From: Phenylobacterium sp.
GTDB lineage: Bacteria > Pseudomonadota > Alphaproteobacteria > Caulobacterales > Caulobacteraceae
Assembly: GCF_016124325.1 (NCBI RefSeq)
Contig: NZ_WGNY01000030.1
Span: 62,001 to 126,000 of the forward strand
Direction: 5' to 3'
DNA length: 64,000 bases
Position 1 is the first letter of the stretch. Each line of letters starts with the position of its first letter. The notes below the pieces were generated by a model. It worked only from the letters and a program-made list of their open reading frames with translations, was not told where the DNA came from and did not search any database. The translations under genes and the position numbers were made by a program. Shown here in pieces: positions 37,369-46,147 of the stretch.

Positions 37369-38844
37369 ATGCGTGGTGTCGGGCGGGTCGTGCTGGCCCT
37401 GGTCGCGGTCGTCGCCGTGCTGGCGGCGGTGGTCATCGTGCGGACCCTGACCTTCAAGGCCCCCGCGGCGGCCGACCTCAGCGGGATCAAGGTCGCCGCG
37501 CCGGTGACGGTGGACGTCGCCCGCGCCGCCCAGCACCTGAGCCAGGCGGTCCAGATCCCCACCGTGCGCCACCAGAACCGCGCGGACGACGACGACGCCC
37601 AGTGGACGCGGCTGCACGAGTTCCTCCAGGCGACCTATCCCGCCGCCCACGCGGCCATGACCTACGACGAACTGACCAGCCGCAGCCTGGTCTACACCTG
37701 GCCCGGCTCCGATCCCTCCCTCGCCCCGATCGTCCTGATGGCGCACCAGGACGTGGTGCCGGTGACGCCCGGCACCGAGGGCGACTGGAAGCACCCGCCC
37801 TTCTCCGGCGCGATCGCCGAGGACGCGGTCTGGGGCCGCGGCTCCATCGACGACAAGGGATCGCTCATCGGCATCTTCGAGGCCATCGAGACGCTCGCCG
37901 ACGCCGGCTTCAAGCCGAAGCGCACCGTGATCGTGGTGTCGGGCGGCGACGAGGAGGTGATCGGCCAGGGCGCCCGCGCGGCGGCCGACCACCTCAAGGC
38001 CAAGGGCGTGAAGGCCGAGTTCGTGGTCGACGAGGGGCTGGCGGTGCTGGCGGACAATCCCGTCACGGGCGGGCGCCTCGCGGTCATCGGCACGGCCGAG
38101 AAGGGCTATGGGACGCTGAAGGTGGTGGCCAAGGCCGCCGGCGGCCACTCCTCGGCCCCGCCGGCCGACGGGGGCGGGGTGGTGACGCTCGCCAAGGCGA
38201 TTCAGGCGATCGCCGAAAAGCCGTTCCCCATGGCGTTCCGCGGCCCCGGCGCGGCGATGATCGAGACGGTGGCGCCCCAGGCCCCCCTCCCCGTGCGCAT
38301 GGCGGTGGCCAACAAGTGGCTGATGGGCGGGGTGCTGGTGGGCCAGGCCGCCAAGTCGCCGGCCGGCGCGGCCCTGCTGCACACCACCATCGCGCCCACC
38401 ATGCTGCAGGGCAGCCCGAAGGAGAACGTCCTGCCGCAGGACGCCACGGCCTGGATCAACTACCGCATCGCCCCCGGCGACACCTCCGAGACGGTGATGG
38501 CCCGCGCCAAGGCCGCGGTCGGCGACCTGCCGGTCGAACTGGCCTGGGACCGGCCGCCCAACGAGCCGTCGCCGGTCTCCTCCACCTCGTCCTGGGGCTG
38601 GAAGGTCCTGGCCGCCACCGCCGGCGCGGTCGCCGACGCCCCGGTGGCGCCGAGCCTGGTCACCGCCGGCACCGACAGCCGCTTCCTCGCCCCTGTGGCC
38701 AAGGACGTCTACCGCTTCCAGCCCGTGGAATTCGCGATGAAGGACATCGAGATGGTCCACGGGACCAACGAGCACATGACGCTGAAAAACCTCGAGAACA
38801 TGGTGCAGTTCTACGCCCGGCTGATCGAAACCGCGACGCAATAG
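37369..38844 (+). CDS. M20-family metallopeptidase (carboxypeptidase PM20D1-like)
   Basis: A 491-residue membrane-anchored or exported peptidase/aminoacylase. An N-terminal hydrophobic helix (VVLALVAVVAVLAAVVIV) follows MRGVGR. Zinc-ligand motifs are LMAHQDVVPV (His, then Asp), WGRGSIDDKGS, VSGGDEEVIGQ (catalytic Glu-Glu), and HGTNEHM near the C-terminus. The dimerisation insert begins GHSSAPPADGGG. It is most like the M20A/PM20D1 group that hydrolyses N-acyl amino acids or dipeptides. ATG 37369 is chosen; GTG 37360 in frame is possible. It starts 35 bp after the PQQ dehydrogenase, probably one operon. Confidence 0.9.
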   Translation: MRGVGRVVLALVAVVAVLAAVVIVRTLTFKAPAAADLSGIKVAAPVTVDVARAAQHLSQAVQIPTVRHQNRADDDDAQWTRLHEFLQATYPAAHAAMTYDELTSRSLVYTWPGSDPSLAPIVLMAHQDVVPVTPGTEGDWKHPPFSGAIAEDAVWGRGSIDDKGSLIGIFEAIETLADAGFKPKRTVIVVSGGDEEVIGQGARAAADHLKAKGVKAEFVVDEGLAVLADNPVTGGRLAVIGTAEKGYGTLKVVAKAAGGHSSAPPADGGGVVTLAKAIQAIAEKPFPMAFRGPGAAMIETVAPQAPLPVRMAVANKWLMGGVLVGQAAKSPAGAALLHTTIAPTMLQGSPKENVLPQDATAWINYRIAPGDTSETVMARAKAAVGDLPVELAWDRPPNEPSPVSSTSSWGWKVLAATAGAVADAPVAPSLVTAGTDSRFLAPVAKDVYRFQPVEFAMKDIEMVHGTNEHMTLKNLENMVQFYARLIETATQ

Positions 38845-38847
38845 GCC

Positions 38848-38975
38848 CCGTCATCCTCGCCCCTGTGGCGAGGATCCCTCTATCGGCCGGCGTCGACTCC
38901 GCGCTGGCCCGGGGGCTTTCGGCGGCCCGCGTGCGGCCGATGGAGGGATCCCAGGCACAAGGCCTGGGATGACGG
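38848..38975. repeat. GTCATCC-terminal intergenic inverted-repeat element, family C copy 1
   Basis: A 128-bp element with perfect 9-bp terminal inverted repeats CCGTCATCC (38848-38856) and GGATGACGG (38967-38975). Each end forms a subterminal hairpin: TCCTCGCC...GGCGAGGA at the left and TCCCAGGC...GCCTGGGA at the right. It sits just after the M20 peptidase gene. Confidence 0.8.
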
Positions 38976-39100
38976 TGACCCCCCGAGGGCGCGTCCCTGT
39001 GACACTGCGAACGCCCGGTCCCCTCGGTGATCGTCACTTGCCGGAACGCTCCCGGACCAATAACTCCTGAAGGAGCAGACTGACTTTGAAGGCGCCCAAC

Positions 39101-39715
39101 ATGCTGAAGTGGACTTCCTACCTCGACGACGAAGACGAGGACGACAAGGGCCGCCAGCCCGACATGCCGCTGACCTCCGGGCCGGTGCAGAACGCGCTCT
39201 TCAAGTCACGCACCGTGCTGATCTTCGGCGAGATCGACATGCGCCTGGCCGAGCGGGTCACCGCCCAGATCACCGCCTTGGCCTCCGAGAGCAGCGAGCC
39301 GATCCGCGTGATCATCAACTCGCCCGGCGGCCACGTGGAGAGCGGCGACACCATCCACGACATGATCCGCTTCTGCGGCGCGACCGTGAAGGTGATCGGC
39401 ACCGGCTGGGTGGCCAGCTCGGGCGCGCACATCTTCCTGGGCGCCAAGAAGGAAAACCGGCTCTGCCTGCCGAACACCCGCTTCCTGCTGCACCAGCCGG
39501 CCGGCGGCGTGCGCGGCCAGGCCTCGGACATCGAGATCGAGGCCGAGGAGATCATCAAGATGCAGGAACGCGTCAATCGGCTGATCGCCAAGGAAACCGG
39601 CCAGACCTACGAGAAGGTCGTCAAGGACACCCAGCGGAACTTCTGGATGAGCGCCGAGCAGGCGGTCGAGTACGGCCTGGTGGGCAAGATCATCACCGAC
39701 GCGTCCGAGGTCTGA
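39101..39715 (+). CDS. ClpP-like serine protease paralog with Asn at the catalytic Asp position
   Basis: A 204-residue S14-fold protein (209 if TTG 39086, which has AGGAG 10 bp upstream, is the start). The sequence aligns well with ClpP: VIINSPGGHVESGDTIHDM, GWVASSGAHIFLGA with the nucleophile at Ser106, and FLLHQPAGG with His131. The His-to-third-residue distance of 49 equals that in E. coli ClpP, but the position holds Asn180 (DTQRNFWMSAEQAVEYGL against DTERDRFLSAPEAVEYGL). The N-terminus has an acidic stretch LDDEDEDDKG instead of the usual axial loops. No clpX, clpA or second clpP is adjacent. It may be a weak, altered or regulatory subunit of mixed ClpP rings. Confidence 0.85.
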   Translation: MLKWTSYLDDEDEDDKGRQPDMPLTSGPVQNALFKSRTVLIFGEIDMRLAERVTAQITALASESSEPIRVIINSPGGHVESGDTIHDMIRFCGATVKVIGTGWVASSGAHIFLGAKKENRLCLPNTRFLLHQPAGGVRGQASDIEIEAEEIIKMQERVNRLIAKETGQTYEKVVKDTQRNFWMSAEQAVEYGLVGKIITDASEV

Positions 39716-39725
39716 GGGCAAGGAT

Positions 39726-39840
39726 CCTCCCCTTCGGGGGAGGTGGCCCGGAGGGCCGGAGGGGGTTCCAGCCGAGGCGGAGGGACCGGAGCAGTCCAGC
39801 CCCCTCACCCGCTTCGCGGGAGCTCCCCCAGAGGGGGAGC
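39726..39840. repeat. intergenic C/G-tract repeat, family A copy 3
   Basis: Left hairpin CCTCCCCTTCGGGGGAGG, right hairpin CTCCCCCAGAGGGGGAG, with internal CCGGAGGGGG and CCCCCTCACCCGCTTCGCGGGAG. It fills the whole gap between clpP-like and the GH13 gene and ends 6 bp before the next ATG, so it lies where a ribosome-binding site would be. Confidence 0.75.
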
Positions 39841-39846
39841 ATCTGA

Positions 39847-41460
39847 ATGTCCGAAACGGCCGAACCCTGGTGGAAGGGCGCGCTCCTCTACCACGTCTAC
39901 GTCCGCTCCTTCTTCGATAGCGACGGCGACGGCCATGGCGACCTCCCGGGGGTCGCCGCCAAGCTGGACTACATCAGGAGCCTCGGCGTCGACGGCGTCT
40001 GGCTGTCGCCGATCCACCCCTCGCCCAATCGCGACTGGGGCTACGACATCGCCGACTTCGAGGGCGTCCAGGCCGACTACGGGACGCCCGAGGACTTCCA
40101 GGCCCTGCTCGAGGCCGCCCACGCCCGCGGGCTGAAGGTGGTGCTGGACGAGGTGCTGAGCCACACCTCCGACGAACACGCCTGGTTCGTGGAAAGCCTC
40201 ACCGGCGGCAAGGACGGCCCCAAGGCCGACTGGTACGTCTGGGCCGACCCGCAGCCCGACGGGACCGCGCCCAACAACTGGCTGTCGGTGTTCGGCGGGC
40301 CCGCCTGGGCCTACCAGCCGGCGCGGCGGCAGCACTACCACCACAAGTTCCTCAGGCAGCAGCCCAAGCTGAACTGGCGCAGCGACGCCGCGCGCGAGGC
40401 GGCGCTGTCGGTGTTGGATTTCTGGCTGGCGAAGGGGGTCGACGGCTTCCGCCTCGACGTGGCCGGCACCTATCTGCACGACGCCGGCCTCACGCCCAAT
40501 CCGCCGGTGCCGATGGACGAGCGGCGCGGCCTGCACTGGAGCCACGCCGGCAACCTGCAACGGCACCTCCACGATTCCAACCTGCCCGAGAACGTCGAGG
40601 TGCTCGGCGTCATCCGCCGGCGGGTCGACGCCTTCCCCGGCCGCTTCGTCTTCGGCGAATTCTCCGAGGAGGAGGAGCGCTGCGGCGCCTACCTCTCCCC
40701 CGCCGAAGGCCTGCATTCGGGCTACACCTTCGTCATGCTGCTGGCGCGCAAGCTCCAGGCGGGCTTCGTGACCGGCCACTACGAGACCCTGGCGCGGTTC
40801 CCCGACCACTGGCCGACCATCAGCTTCTCCAACCACGACGTGCCGCGCACGGTCAGCCGCTTCGGCGGCAAGGACGCCTCGCCCGAACTGGCCAGGATGC
40901 TGTTCGCCCTGCTCGTGTCGCTGAAGGGCACGACCCTGATCTACCAGGGCGAGGAGCTGGGCCTGCCGCAGGCCAGCCTGACCCGCGACCAGCTGCGCGA
41001 TCCGGTGGGCGACCTCTACTGGCCCTACGATGGCGGCCGCGACGGCTGCCGCACGCCGATGCCCTGGACCGAGGGGCCGCAGATGGGCTTCACCACGGGC
41101 GATCCCTGGCTGCCGCTGGCCGCCGAGCACGCTGGCCTGTCGGTCGCCGCCCAGGACGCCGACCCGGACTCCGCCCTGGCGTTCTCCCGGGCGATGATCG
41201 CGCTGCGCCAGGCGACGCCCGCGCTCCGGCTGGGCGACATCGGTTTCCTCGAGGCGCGGGAGCCGGTGGTCGCCTTCACCCGCCGCCACGGCGGCGAGAC
41301 GATCCTGTGCGTCTTCAACTTCGGGACCGAGCCGCAGGTCTTCGCCGATCCGGCGCTGGCGACGGCCGAACTCCTGCCCTTGCGGACAGGCGAGGCCGAC
41401 CTGCGCGGCGGCTCGCTCGGGCTGTCGCCCCACGCCGCGGCCTTCCTGCGCCTCGGCTAG
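39847..41460 (+). CDS. GH13 alpha-glucosidase
   Basis: A 537-residue cytoplasmic glycoside hydrolase. The (beta/alpha)8 barrel shows all GH13 regions: DGVWLSPIHPSP, DEVLSHTSDEH, GVDGFRLDVAG (nucleophile Asp204), FGEFSEEEE (acid/base Glu271) and FSNHDVPRT (Asp331). GLDGVWLSPI-type starts and the short B domain fit subfamily 23/17 oligosaccharide alpha-glucosidases of Caulobacterales rather than amylases. It should release glucose from maltose or sucrose-like sugars. The C-terminal beta domain ends LSPHAAAFLRLG. Its stop overlaps the convergent small gene. The upstream repeat reaches to within 6 bp of the ATG. Confidence 0.93.
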   Translation: MSETAEPWWKGALLYHVYVRSFFDSDGDGHGDLPGVAAKLDYIRSLGVDGVWLSPIHPSPNRDWGYDIADFEGVQADYGTPEDFQALLEAAHARGLKVVLDEVLSHTSDEHAWFVESLTGGKDGPKADWYVWADPQPDGTAPNNWLSVFGGPAWAYQPARRQHYHHKFLRQQPKLNWRSDAAREAALSVLDFWLAKGVDGFRLDVAGTYLHDAGLTPNPPVPMDERRGLHWSHAGNLQRHLHDSNLPENVEVLGVIRRRVDAFPGRFVFGEFSEEEERCGAYLSPAEGLHSGYTFVMLLARKLQAGFVTGHYETLARFPDHWPTISFSNHDVPRTVSRFGGKDASPELARMLFALLVSLKGTTLIYQGEELGLPQASLTRDQLRDPVGDLYWPYDGGRDGCRTPMPWTEGPQMGFTTGDPWLPLAAEHAGLSVAAQDADPDSALAFSRAMIALRQATPALRLGDIGFLEAREPVVAFTRRHGGETILCVFNFGTEPQVFADPALATAELLPLRTGEADLRGGSLGLSPHAAAFLRLG

Positions 41461-41819
41461 TTCCGGCCGGCTTCCAGCGTCTGCACCACCTCGTTGCCGG
41501 TGTCCGGATCCTTGGTCACCCAGGTCTCGCCGACCGCGCGGGCTTCCGGCGGATAGCAGTAGTGGCGCGGATTGCGGAGGACGGGCTCGGTCTGCCAGCT
41601 GCAGATCTGGCCGCCGTCGTACCGCCAGACCCCGCGGGTCCAGTCCGAGCCGTGCGGCTCGCGCCAGGTCCCGTCGGCGTCGACGTAGCGCCGGGCGAAG
41701 TAGTATGCGTCGGGGACCCAGATCGTCACCGTGTTGCCGTAGAAGGCGGCCATGGGATCGTCGGGTGTGGCCGCCGGCGCGAGGAGCGCGAGGGCGGCCG
41801 CGAGCGTTGCAGGTGTCAT
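41457..41819 (-). CDS. secreted hypothetical protein
   Basis: A 120-residue protein. The start at 41819 gives a signal peptide MTPATLAAALALLAPAA. The mature part has AFYGNTVTIWVPDAYYFARR, a Trp- and Tyr-rich GSDWTRGVWRYDGGQICSW and RHYCYPPEA; two Cys could form a disulfide. The repeated acidic-aromatic pattern suggests a small beta-rich periplasmic domain. I do not recognise a family. The TAG stops of this gene and of the GH13 gene overlap. Confidence 0.65.
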   Translation of the reverse strand: MTPATLAAALALLAPAATPDDPMAAFYGNTVTIWVPDAYYFARRYVDADGTWREPHGSDWTRGVWRYDGGQICSWQTEPVLRNPRHYCYPPEARAVGETWVTKDPDTGNEVVQTLEAGRN

Positions 41820-41889
41820 GGGGCGGGCGTACCGCGCCCCGGAATTCAGGGGCATTGAATTCGCCGAATGACAGACTTCGACGCCATCG

Positions 41890-42981
41890 ATGTCCGCCAT
41901 GGCTGAGGGCGGCGCCCGCGCCGAGGCCCGCTTCGGCCACGGATTCCTGACCGACATCTGGTACCTGGCGGGCCTGTCCGCCGATCTCCGGCCCGGCCGG
42001 CCGCGGCGCGTGGACGTGCTGGGCGAGCCCATCATGCTGGGGCGCGCGCCCGACGGGAGCCTGTTCGCCCTGCGCGACGTCTGCCCGCATCGCGCCGCGC
42101 CGCTCTCGGCCGGGCGCTTCCGGACCGACGCCTCGGGCGTGGCCACGATCGAGTGCCCCTATCACGGCTGGCGGTTCGGCGCGGACGGCGCCTGCGCGGC
42201 GATCCCCTCGCTGACCGCGGACCAGGCCATGGACGTCGGCCGGATCCAGGTGCGCCGCTATCCGGCCGCCGAGAGCCAGGGGCTGGTGTTCGTCTGGATG
42301 GGCGCGACACCGGCCAGCGCGCCCGACCATCCGCCGCCCGTCTTCCCCGGCGTGGTGGGCGGACGGCCCAAGCTGGTCGACCGCATGGTCTTCGACGCCC
42401 ACATCGACCAGGCCGTGGTCGGGCTGATGGATCCGGCCCACGGGCCCTATGTGCATCGCCAATGGTGGTGGCGCACGGCGGGCAGCGAGCACGACAAGCA
42501 GAAGCGCTTCGAACCGGCCGAGGCCGGCTTCGCCATGGTGCGCCACACGCCGTCGAGGAACAGCCGCGCCTACGCGCTGCTCGGCGGACGGCCGCAGACC
42601 GAGATCACCTTCCGCCTCCCCGGGCTCCGCTGGGAGCACGTCACCGTCGGCGCGCGCCAGCTCCTGTCGCTCACCTGCCTGACCCCCATCGACGAGGGCC
42701 GCACCCAGGTCACCCAGATCGTCTGGTCCGACCATCCGGTGTTCGCCCTGCTCGGGCCCCTGGTCGCCGCCTGGGCGCGGACGTTCCTGCGCCAGGACGC
42801 GCGGATGGTCGAGCTGCAGAACCAGGGCCTCAGGCACGACCCCGCGCTGATGTGGATCGACGACGCCGACCGCCAGGCCAAGTGGTACCAGGCGCTGAAG
42901 CGGGAATGGGCCGCCAGCCGGCGCGAGGGCCGGCCCTTCGTCAATCCGGTGGAGCCCGCGACGCTGCGCTGGCGGAGCTAG
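41890..42981 (+). CDS. Rieske non-haem iron oxygenase (VanA/PAO-type)
   Basis: A 363-residue oxygenase alpha subunit. The N-terminal Rieske [2Fe-2S] centre is C65-P-H67 with C89-P-Y-H92 (CPHRAAPLSAG, CPYHGWRF). The catalytic domain has DPAHGPYVH, with His184 and His189 as iron ligands in the H-x4-H form. A later acidic ligand is not evident by eye. Family members hydroxylate or demethylate aromatic or steroid-like rings and need a reductase, which is not adjacent. ATG 41890 and 41899 are both possible starts. Confidence 0.88.
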   Translation: MSAMAEGGARAEARFGHGFLTDIWYLAGLSADLRPGRPRRVDVLGEPIMLGRAPDGSLFALRDVCPHRAAPLSAGRFRTDASGVATIECPYHGWRFGADGACAAIPSLTADQAMDVGRIQVRRYPAAESQGLVFVWMGATPASAPDHPPPVFPGVVGGRPKLVDRMVFDAHIDQAVVGLMDPAHGPYVHRQWWWRTAGSEHDKQKRFEPAEAGFAMVRHTPSRNSRAYALLGGRPQTEITFRLPGLRWEHVTVGARQLLSLTCLTPIDEGRTQVTQIVWSDHPVFALLGPLVAAWARTFLRQDARMVELQNQGLRHDPALMWIDDADRQAKWYQALKREWAASRREGRPFVNPVEPATLRWRS

Positions 42982-42991
42982 CGGCGGACGT

Positions 42992-43978
42992 TCACGCCGC
43001 CGCCGCGCGCTGGCCGACGACGCCGAGGCCCAGGTCGTCGACCCGGATGGGCGCCAGGCCCCGCTGCGCGGCCCAGTCGATCCGGGCCGCGAAGGCCGTG
43101 GCGATGGGCGCCGCGTCGAGCTTGCGCAGGTCGAGCTTCTTCAGCGCCGCGCGTGGGATCTTGAGGTAGAGCACCGGGTCCATGTCGGCTTCGGAGAGCC
43201 CGCTGGGACGGAGCCCCCGCGCGAGCAGCTCGACCGTGTCGGCCGGCGCGACCTCCAGAACCTCCACCGCCGCCCGCAGCGCCGCCGAGCAGGCGTTGGC
43301 GAGCTGCAGTTCGCTCCGTTCGACGGGCGAGAGCTTCGCGAACGACGGCCCGACCGCGCTGGTCACGACGGCCTCGTCCGGCAGGGCGTCGAACTCCATC
43401 AGGTCGATCCGCACCACCAGCCGCGCGCCCACCACGTCCAGCGCCATGCCCTCCAGCACGTCCCTCAGCTCGGACGAGCCGTCTCGGCCCTTGACGGCGG
43501 CGGCGATCGCCCCGGGCTTCATGGCGCGCACGTCGGGCGCCAGCCTCAGGAGCCGGTTGTGCTCCTCCGCATAGGCCTTCGCCTCGGCGTAGAGCGCCGC
43601 GTCGGCCTTGCCGGCCGCCAGCACCTTGGCCGTCAGCGCCCGTCGAACCTCCTGCTCGCGGCCGAGAAGGCTGTCCATCAGCGACGGGCGGTATTGGGTG
43701 AGTTTTCTGCGGGCGGCCTGCGAGACCGCGTCGCGGGCCACGCTCGGCGCGACCGGGCCGGTCTCGACGATCTCGTCCCAGTCGATGGGCTCGAAGGCCA
43801 CTTGGTGGACCTTGGTGAGGCTTGCGATCAGGGCGTCGTACTTGTCGACATCAGCCTTCGTGGGCCGGCGGCGGCGGCCCTGGCGATCCTTGCGATCATC
43901 CTCGCGGACCGACCGGTCGGTGATACGGTCGACACGGCTCTTGGGCGCGATGATCAGGGCGGGCGCGGCGCCGGTCAC
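42992..43978 (-). CDS. hypothetical protein (polar, helical)
   Basis: A 328-residue cytoplasmic protein starting at GTG 43978, which has AAGGAAAGGAC just upstream. The N-terminus is basic (RVDRITDRSVREDDRKDRQ, GRRRRPTKADVDKYD). The rest is predominantly alpha-helical with many Ala, Leu and Arg. A segment reads GARLVVRIDLMEFDALPD and another ELLARGLRPSGLSEADMDPVLYLKIPRAALKKLDLRKL. No domain is recognised. The gene stands alone between the Rieske oxygenase (convergent) and the VanY-like gene (divergent). Confidence 0.6.
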   Translation of the reverse strand: MTGAAPALIIAPKSRVDRITDRSVREDDRKDRQGRRRRPTKADVDKYDALIASLTKVHQVAFEPIDWDEIVETGPVAPSVARDAVSQAARRKLTQYRPSLMDSLLGREQEVRRALTAKVLAAGKADAALYAEAKAYAEEHNRLLRLAPDVRAMKPGAIAAAVKGRDGSSELRDVLEGMALDVVGARLVVRIDLMEFDALPDEAVVTSAVGPSFAKLSPVERSELQLANACSAALRAAVEVLEVAPADTVELLARGLRPSGLSEADMDPVLYLKIPRAALKKLDLRKLDAAPIATAFAARIDWAAQRGLAPIRVDDLGLGVVGQRAAAA

Positions 43979-44096
43979 GGGTCCTTTCCTTCCTGGATGC
44001 GCGGCCTCTCGCGGCGCCCCAAAATGGGTAATGCGCCACAGGTAACTGAAACCTTTACAGTGGGAACGCCGTTCGATTTTCCGAGGGAGAATCCCG

Positions 44097-45041
44097 CTGA
44101 TTTCGCCTAACACGTTCTCACAATTTGGGAATTGGTGGGACAAGGCCCCTTGGGCGCACGCTTTCGGCCGGCATGCCCGCCGGGGATGCGCGCTCGCGTC
44201 GGCCGGTGTTTTGGCGGCCTGTGTTGCGCCCGCGCCACACGAGATTCCGACACCGCCACCGTCGCGCGCGGCCGAATCCGCCGCCCCGCCGGCCTGCCCC
44301 GCGGCGGCGTGGTCGTCGGCGGCGGCGGCCAACGCCGCGAGCCTCGGCGCGCTCGCCTGGGCGCCTTTCGGACGGCCGGAGAAGGGCTGGGCGGCCTATG
44401 TCCCGCTGATCTCCCGCGAGGCCTCCACGACGTGCCCGCCCGGCAGCGAAGGCTTCGCCGCCGCCTTCGCCGCCTGGCAGTCGGCCCACGGCCTGGCGGC
44501 CGACGGCGTGGGGGGCGAGGCCGCCTTCCTGGTGATGAAGGGCGAGCTGCAGGCGCGCCGCCCCTTCGTCCGCCGCCCGCCCGGGACCTGCCCGGAGACG
44601 CCCGACGTGATCGCCCAGGCCCGGCCCGGCGAAGGCCTCGACGGCAAGACGGTCTGGCTGCAGCCGGCGGCGCTGGCCGCCTACCGCCGCATGGTCGCCG
44701 CCGCCCGCGCCGAGGTCCCCGAGATCGCCGCCGACCCGGCCGCCCTGACCATCTTCTCCGGCTACCGAAGCCCGTCGCTGGACGCGGCCCGCTGCCGGGC
44801 CGAGGGCGATTGCGACGGCGTCGCCCGCGCCGTCTGCTCGTCGCATCGCACCGGCCTGACGGTCGACCTCTACGTCGGCCACGCCGAGGGCTACGACGCC
44901 GACTCCACCGCCGCGCCCAGCCGGCTGTTCCTGAGCCGGACCGCCGCCTACCGCTGGCTGGTGGCCAACGCCGCCCGCTTCGGATTCGTCAACTACGCCT
45001 TCGAGCCCTGGCACTGGGAGTGGACGGGCGCGCCGCGCTGA
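44097..45041 (+). CDS. VanY/M15-family D-Ala-D-Ala carboxypeptidase-like lipoprotein (start uncertain)
   Basis: A probable zinc peptidase of peptidoglycan. Metal motifs are CSSHRTGLTVDLYVG (SxHxxGxxxD) and EPWHWEW near the C-terminus; TIFSGYRSPSLDAARC is the usual lead-in. The only normal start in frame is TTG 44211, but the frame runs on upstream to a stop at 44043-44045 and encodes GCALASAGVLAACVAPAP, a clear lipobox LAAC. No ATG, GTG or TTG lies in that stretch; CTG 44097 or ATT 44100, each after GAGGGAGA, would serve. The coordinates use CTG 44097. Without the extension the protein would lack its export signal. Confidence 0.72.
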   Translation: MISPNTFSQFGNWWDKAPWAHAFGRHARRGCALASAGVLAACVAPAPHEIPTPPPSRAAESAAPPACPAAAWSSAAAANAASLGALAWAPFGRPEKGWAAYVPLISREASTTCPPGSEGFAAAFAAWQSAHGLAADGVGGEAAFLVMKGELQARRPFVRRPPGTCPETPDVIAQARPGEGLDGKTVWLQPAALAAYRRMVAAARAEVPEIAADPAALTIFSGYRSPSLDAARCRAEGDCDGVARAVCSSHRTGLTVDLYVGHAEGYDADSTAAPSRLFLSRTAAYRWLVANAARFGFVNYAFEPWHWEWTGAPR

Positions 45042-45057
45042 TCTTACGGTCGCGCTC

Positions 45058-45852
45058 ATGGCCACCACGACCCTGAACGGCGTCTCCATCGCCTACGACG
45101 ACATCGCCCCGCCGGGGCCGGCGCAGGGCGTGATCCTGCTGCTGCACGGCTTCGCGTCCAACCGCAACGAGGGCTGGCGGCGCACCGGCTGGTACGGCGC
45201 CTTCGAGCGGCGGGGCTTCCGCGTCATCGCCCTCGACCAGCGCGGCCACGGCGAGAGCGTGCGCTCGCACGATCCGGCCGACTATGGCCGCCCCACCCTG
45301 GCCGCCGACGCCCTGGCGCTGCTCGACCACCTGGGCGTCGGCCGCTGCGAGGTGTTCGGCTATTCCATGGGCACGCGGACGGCCCTGCAGATGGCCGTCG
45401 ACGCGCCGGACCGGATCGGCCACCTCATCCTGGGCGGCGTCGGCGGCAAGCTGTTCGATCCGCCGCGGCCCGGGGCCTCCGACGCCATGGCCAAGGCGAT
45501 GGCCGCCGACGATCCCGCGACCATCGACAACGAGATGCTGAAGAGCTTCCGCCAGTTCGCCGACGAGCAGGGCGAGGACCGCCAGGCCCTGGCCGCCTTC
45601 ACCGCCGCCGAGAGCCCCCCGCTGGACCGCGCGGCGATGGGCCGCCTGCCGATGCCGGTGCTGGTCGTGGCGGGCGCGCGCGACGACCTCGCCGGCGATC
45701 CCGAGCCGCTGGCCCAGGTCTTCCCCTATGGCAAGGCGGTCAGCCTGCCCGGCTGCGACCACTTCTCGGCCATCCCGCACGCCTCGCTGAAGGCCACCGT
45801 CTTCGACTTCCTCGACGGCCTGCTCGACGACGACTTCCCGCCCTTCGAGTGA
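45058..45852 (+). CDS. alpha/beta hydrolase
   Basis: A 264-residue serine hydrolase-fold enzyme, cytoplasmic. LLLHGFASN is the oxyanion-hole HG motif, FGYSMGTRTAL the nucleophile elbow (Ser), and GCDHFSAIP carries the catalytic His; the acid is likely in VLVVAGARDDLAG. It is nearest to small esterases or carboxyl-ester hydrolases, substrate unknown. It starts 17 bp after the VanY-like gene on the same strand, so the two may be co-transcribed. A repeat element follows the stop. Confidence 0.88.
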   Translation: MATTTLNGVSIAYDDIAPPGPAQGVILLLHGFASNRNEGWRRTGWYGAFERRGFRVIALDQRGHGESVRSHDPADYGRPTLAADALALLDHLGVGRCEVFGYSMGTRTALQMAVDAPDRIGHLILGGVGGKLFDPPRPGASDAMAKAMAADDPATIDNEMLKSFRQFADEQGEDRQALAAFTAAESPPLDRAAMGRLPMPVLVVAGARDDLAGDPEPLAQVFPYGKAVSLPGCDHFSAIPHASLKATVFDFLDGLLDDDFPPFE

Positions 45853-45887
45853 GAGGCCCGAATTCGTGCGGACCCGTCCCCTCTCCC

Positions 45888-46089
45888 CCCGCGAAGCGAG
45901 AGGGGAGAGGTTTGGGAGAGGGGTGGCGCTCCGCTTGCCGTGGTCAGGGCGTTGCAGCCAGGATTCACGCGGAAGATCGGCCAGGATGACGTCTGTGAGT
46001 TCGGGCTGAATCCATAGCAGAGGCGTACCTGCCTGCGCCGCCCCTCTCCCTACCCTCTCCCCTCTCTCGCTGTGCTCGGGGGGAGAGGC
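45888..46089. repeat. intergenic CTCTCCCC repeat, family B copy 1
   Basis: Left part CCCCTCTCCCCCCGCGAAGC with GAGAGGGGAGAGG; right part CCTCTCCCTACCCTCTCCCC with GGGGGGAGAGG. Together they form an extended imperfect palindrome that fills most of a 295-bp gap. The architecture is shared with the copy at 51510. Confidence 0.7.
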
Positions 46090-46107
46090 CGGGTGGTTCC
46101 GCTCCCG

Positions 46108-46120
46108 ACCCCTTGCGGAC
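46108..46120 (+). repeat. 13-bp direct repeat, left copy
   Basis: ACCCCTTGCGGAC, identical to 46550-46562. The two copies bracket the small membrane protein gene. Confidence 0.6.
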
Positions 46121-46147
46121 GTTGAAGCTGTGCCACAACCTGTGTGC

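Noticed and set aside
39805..42837. 1010-residue open frame on the minus strand across the GH13 and Rieske genes
   Set aside because: It runs antisense through two well-supported genes and a repeat; composition typical of GC-rich shadow frames.
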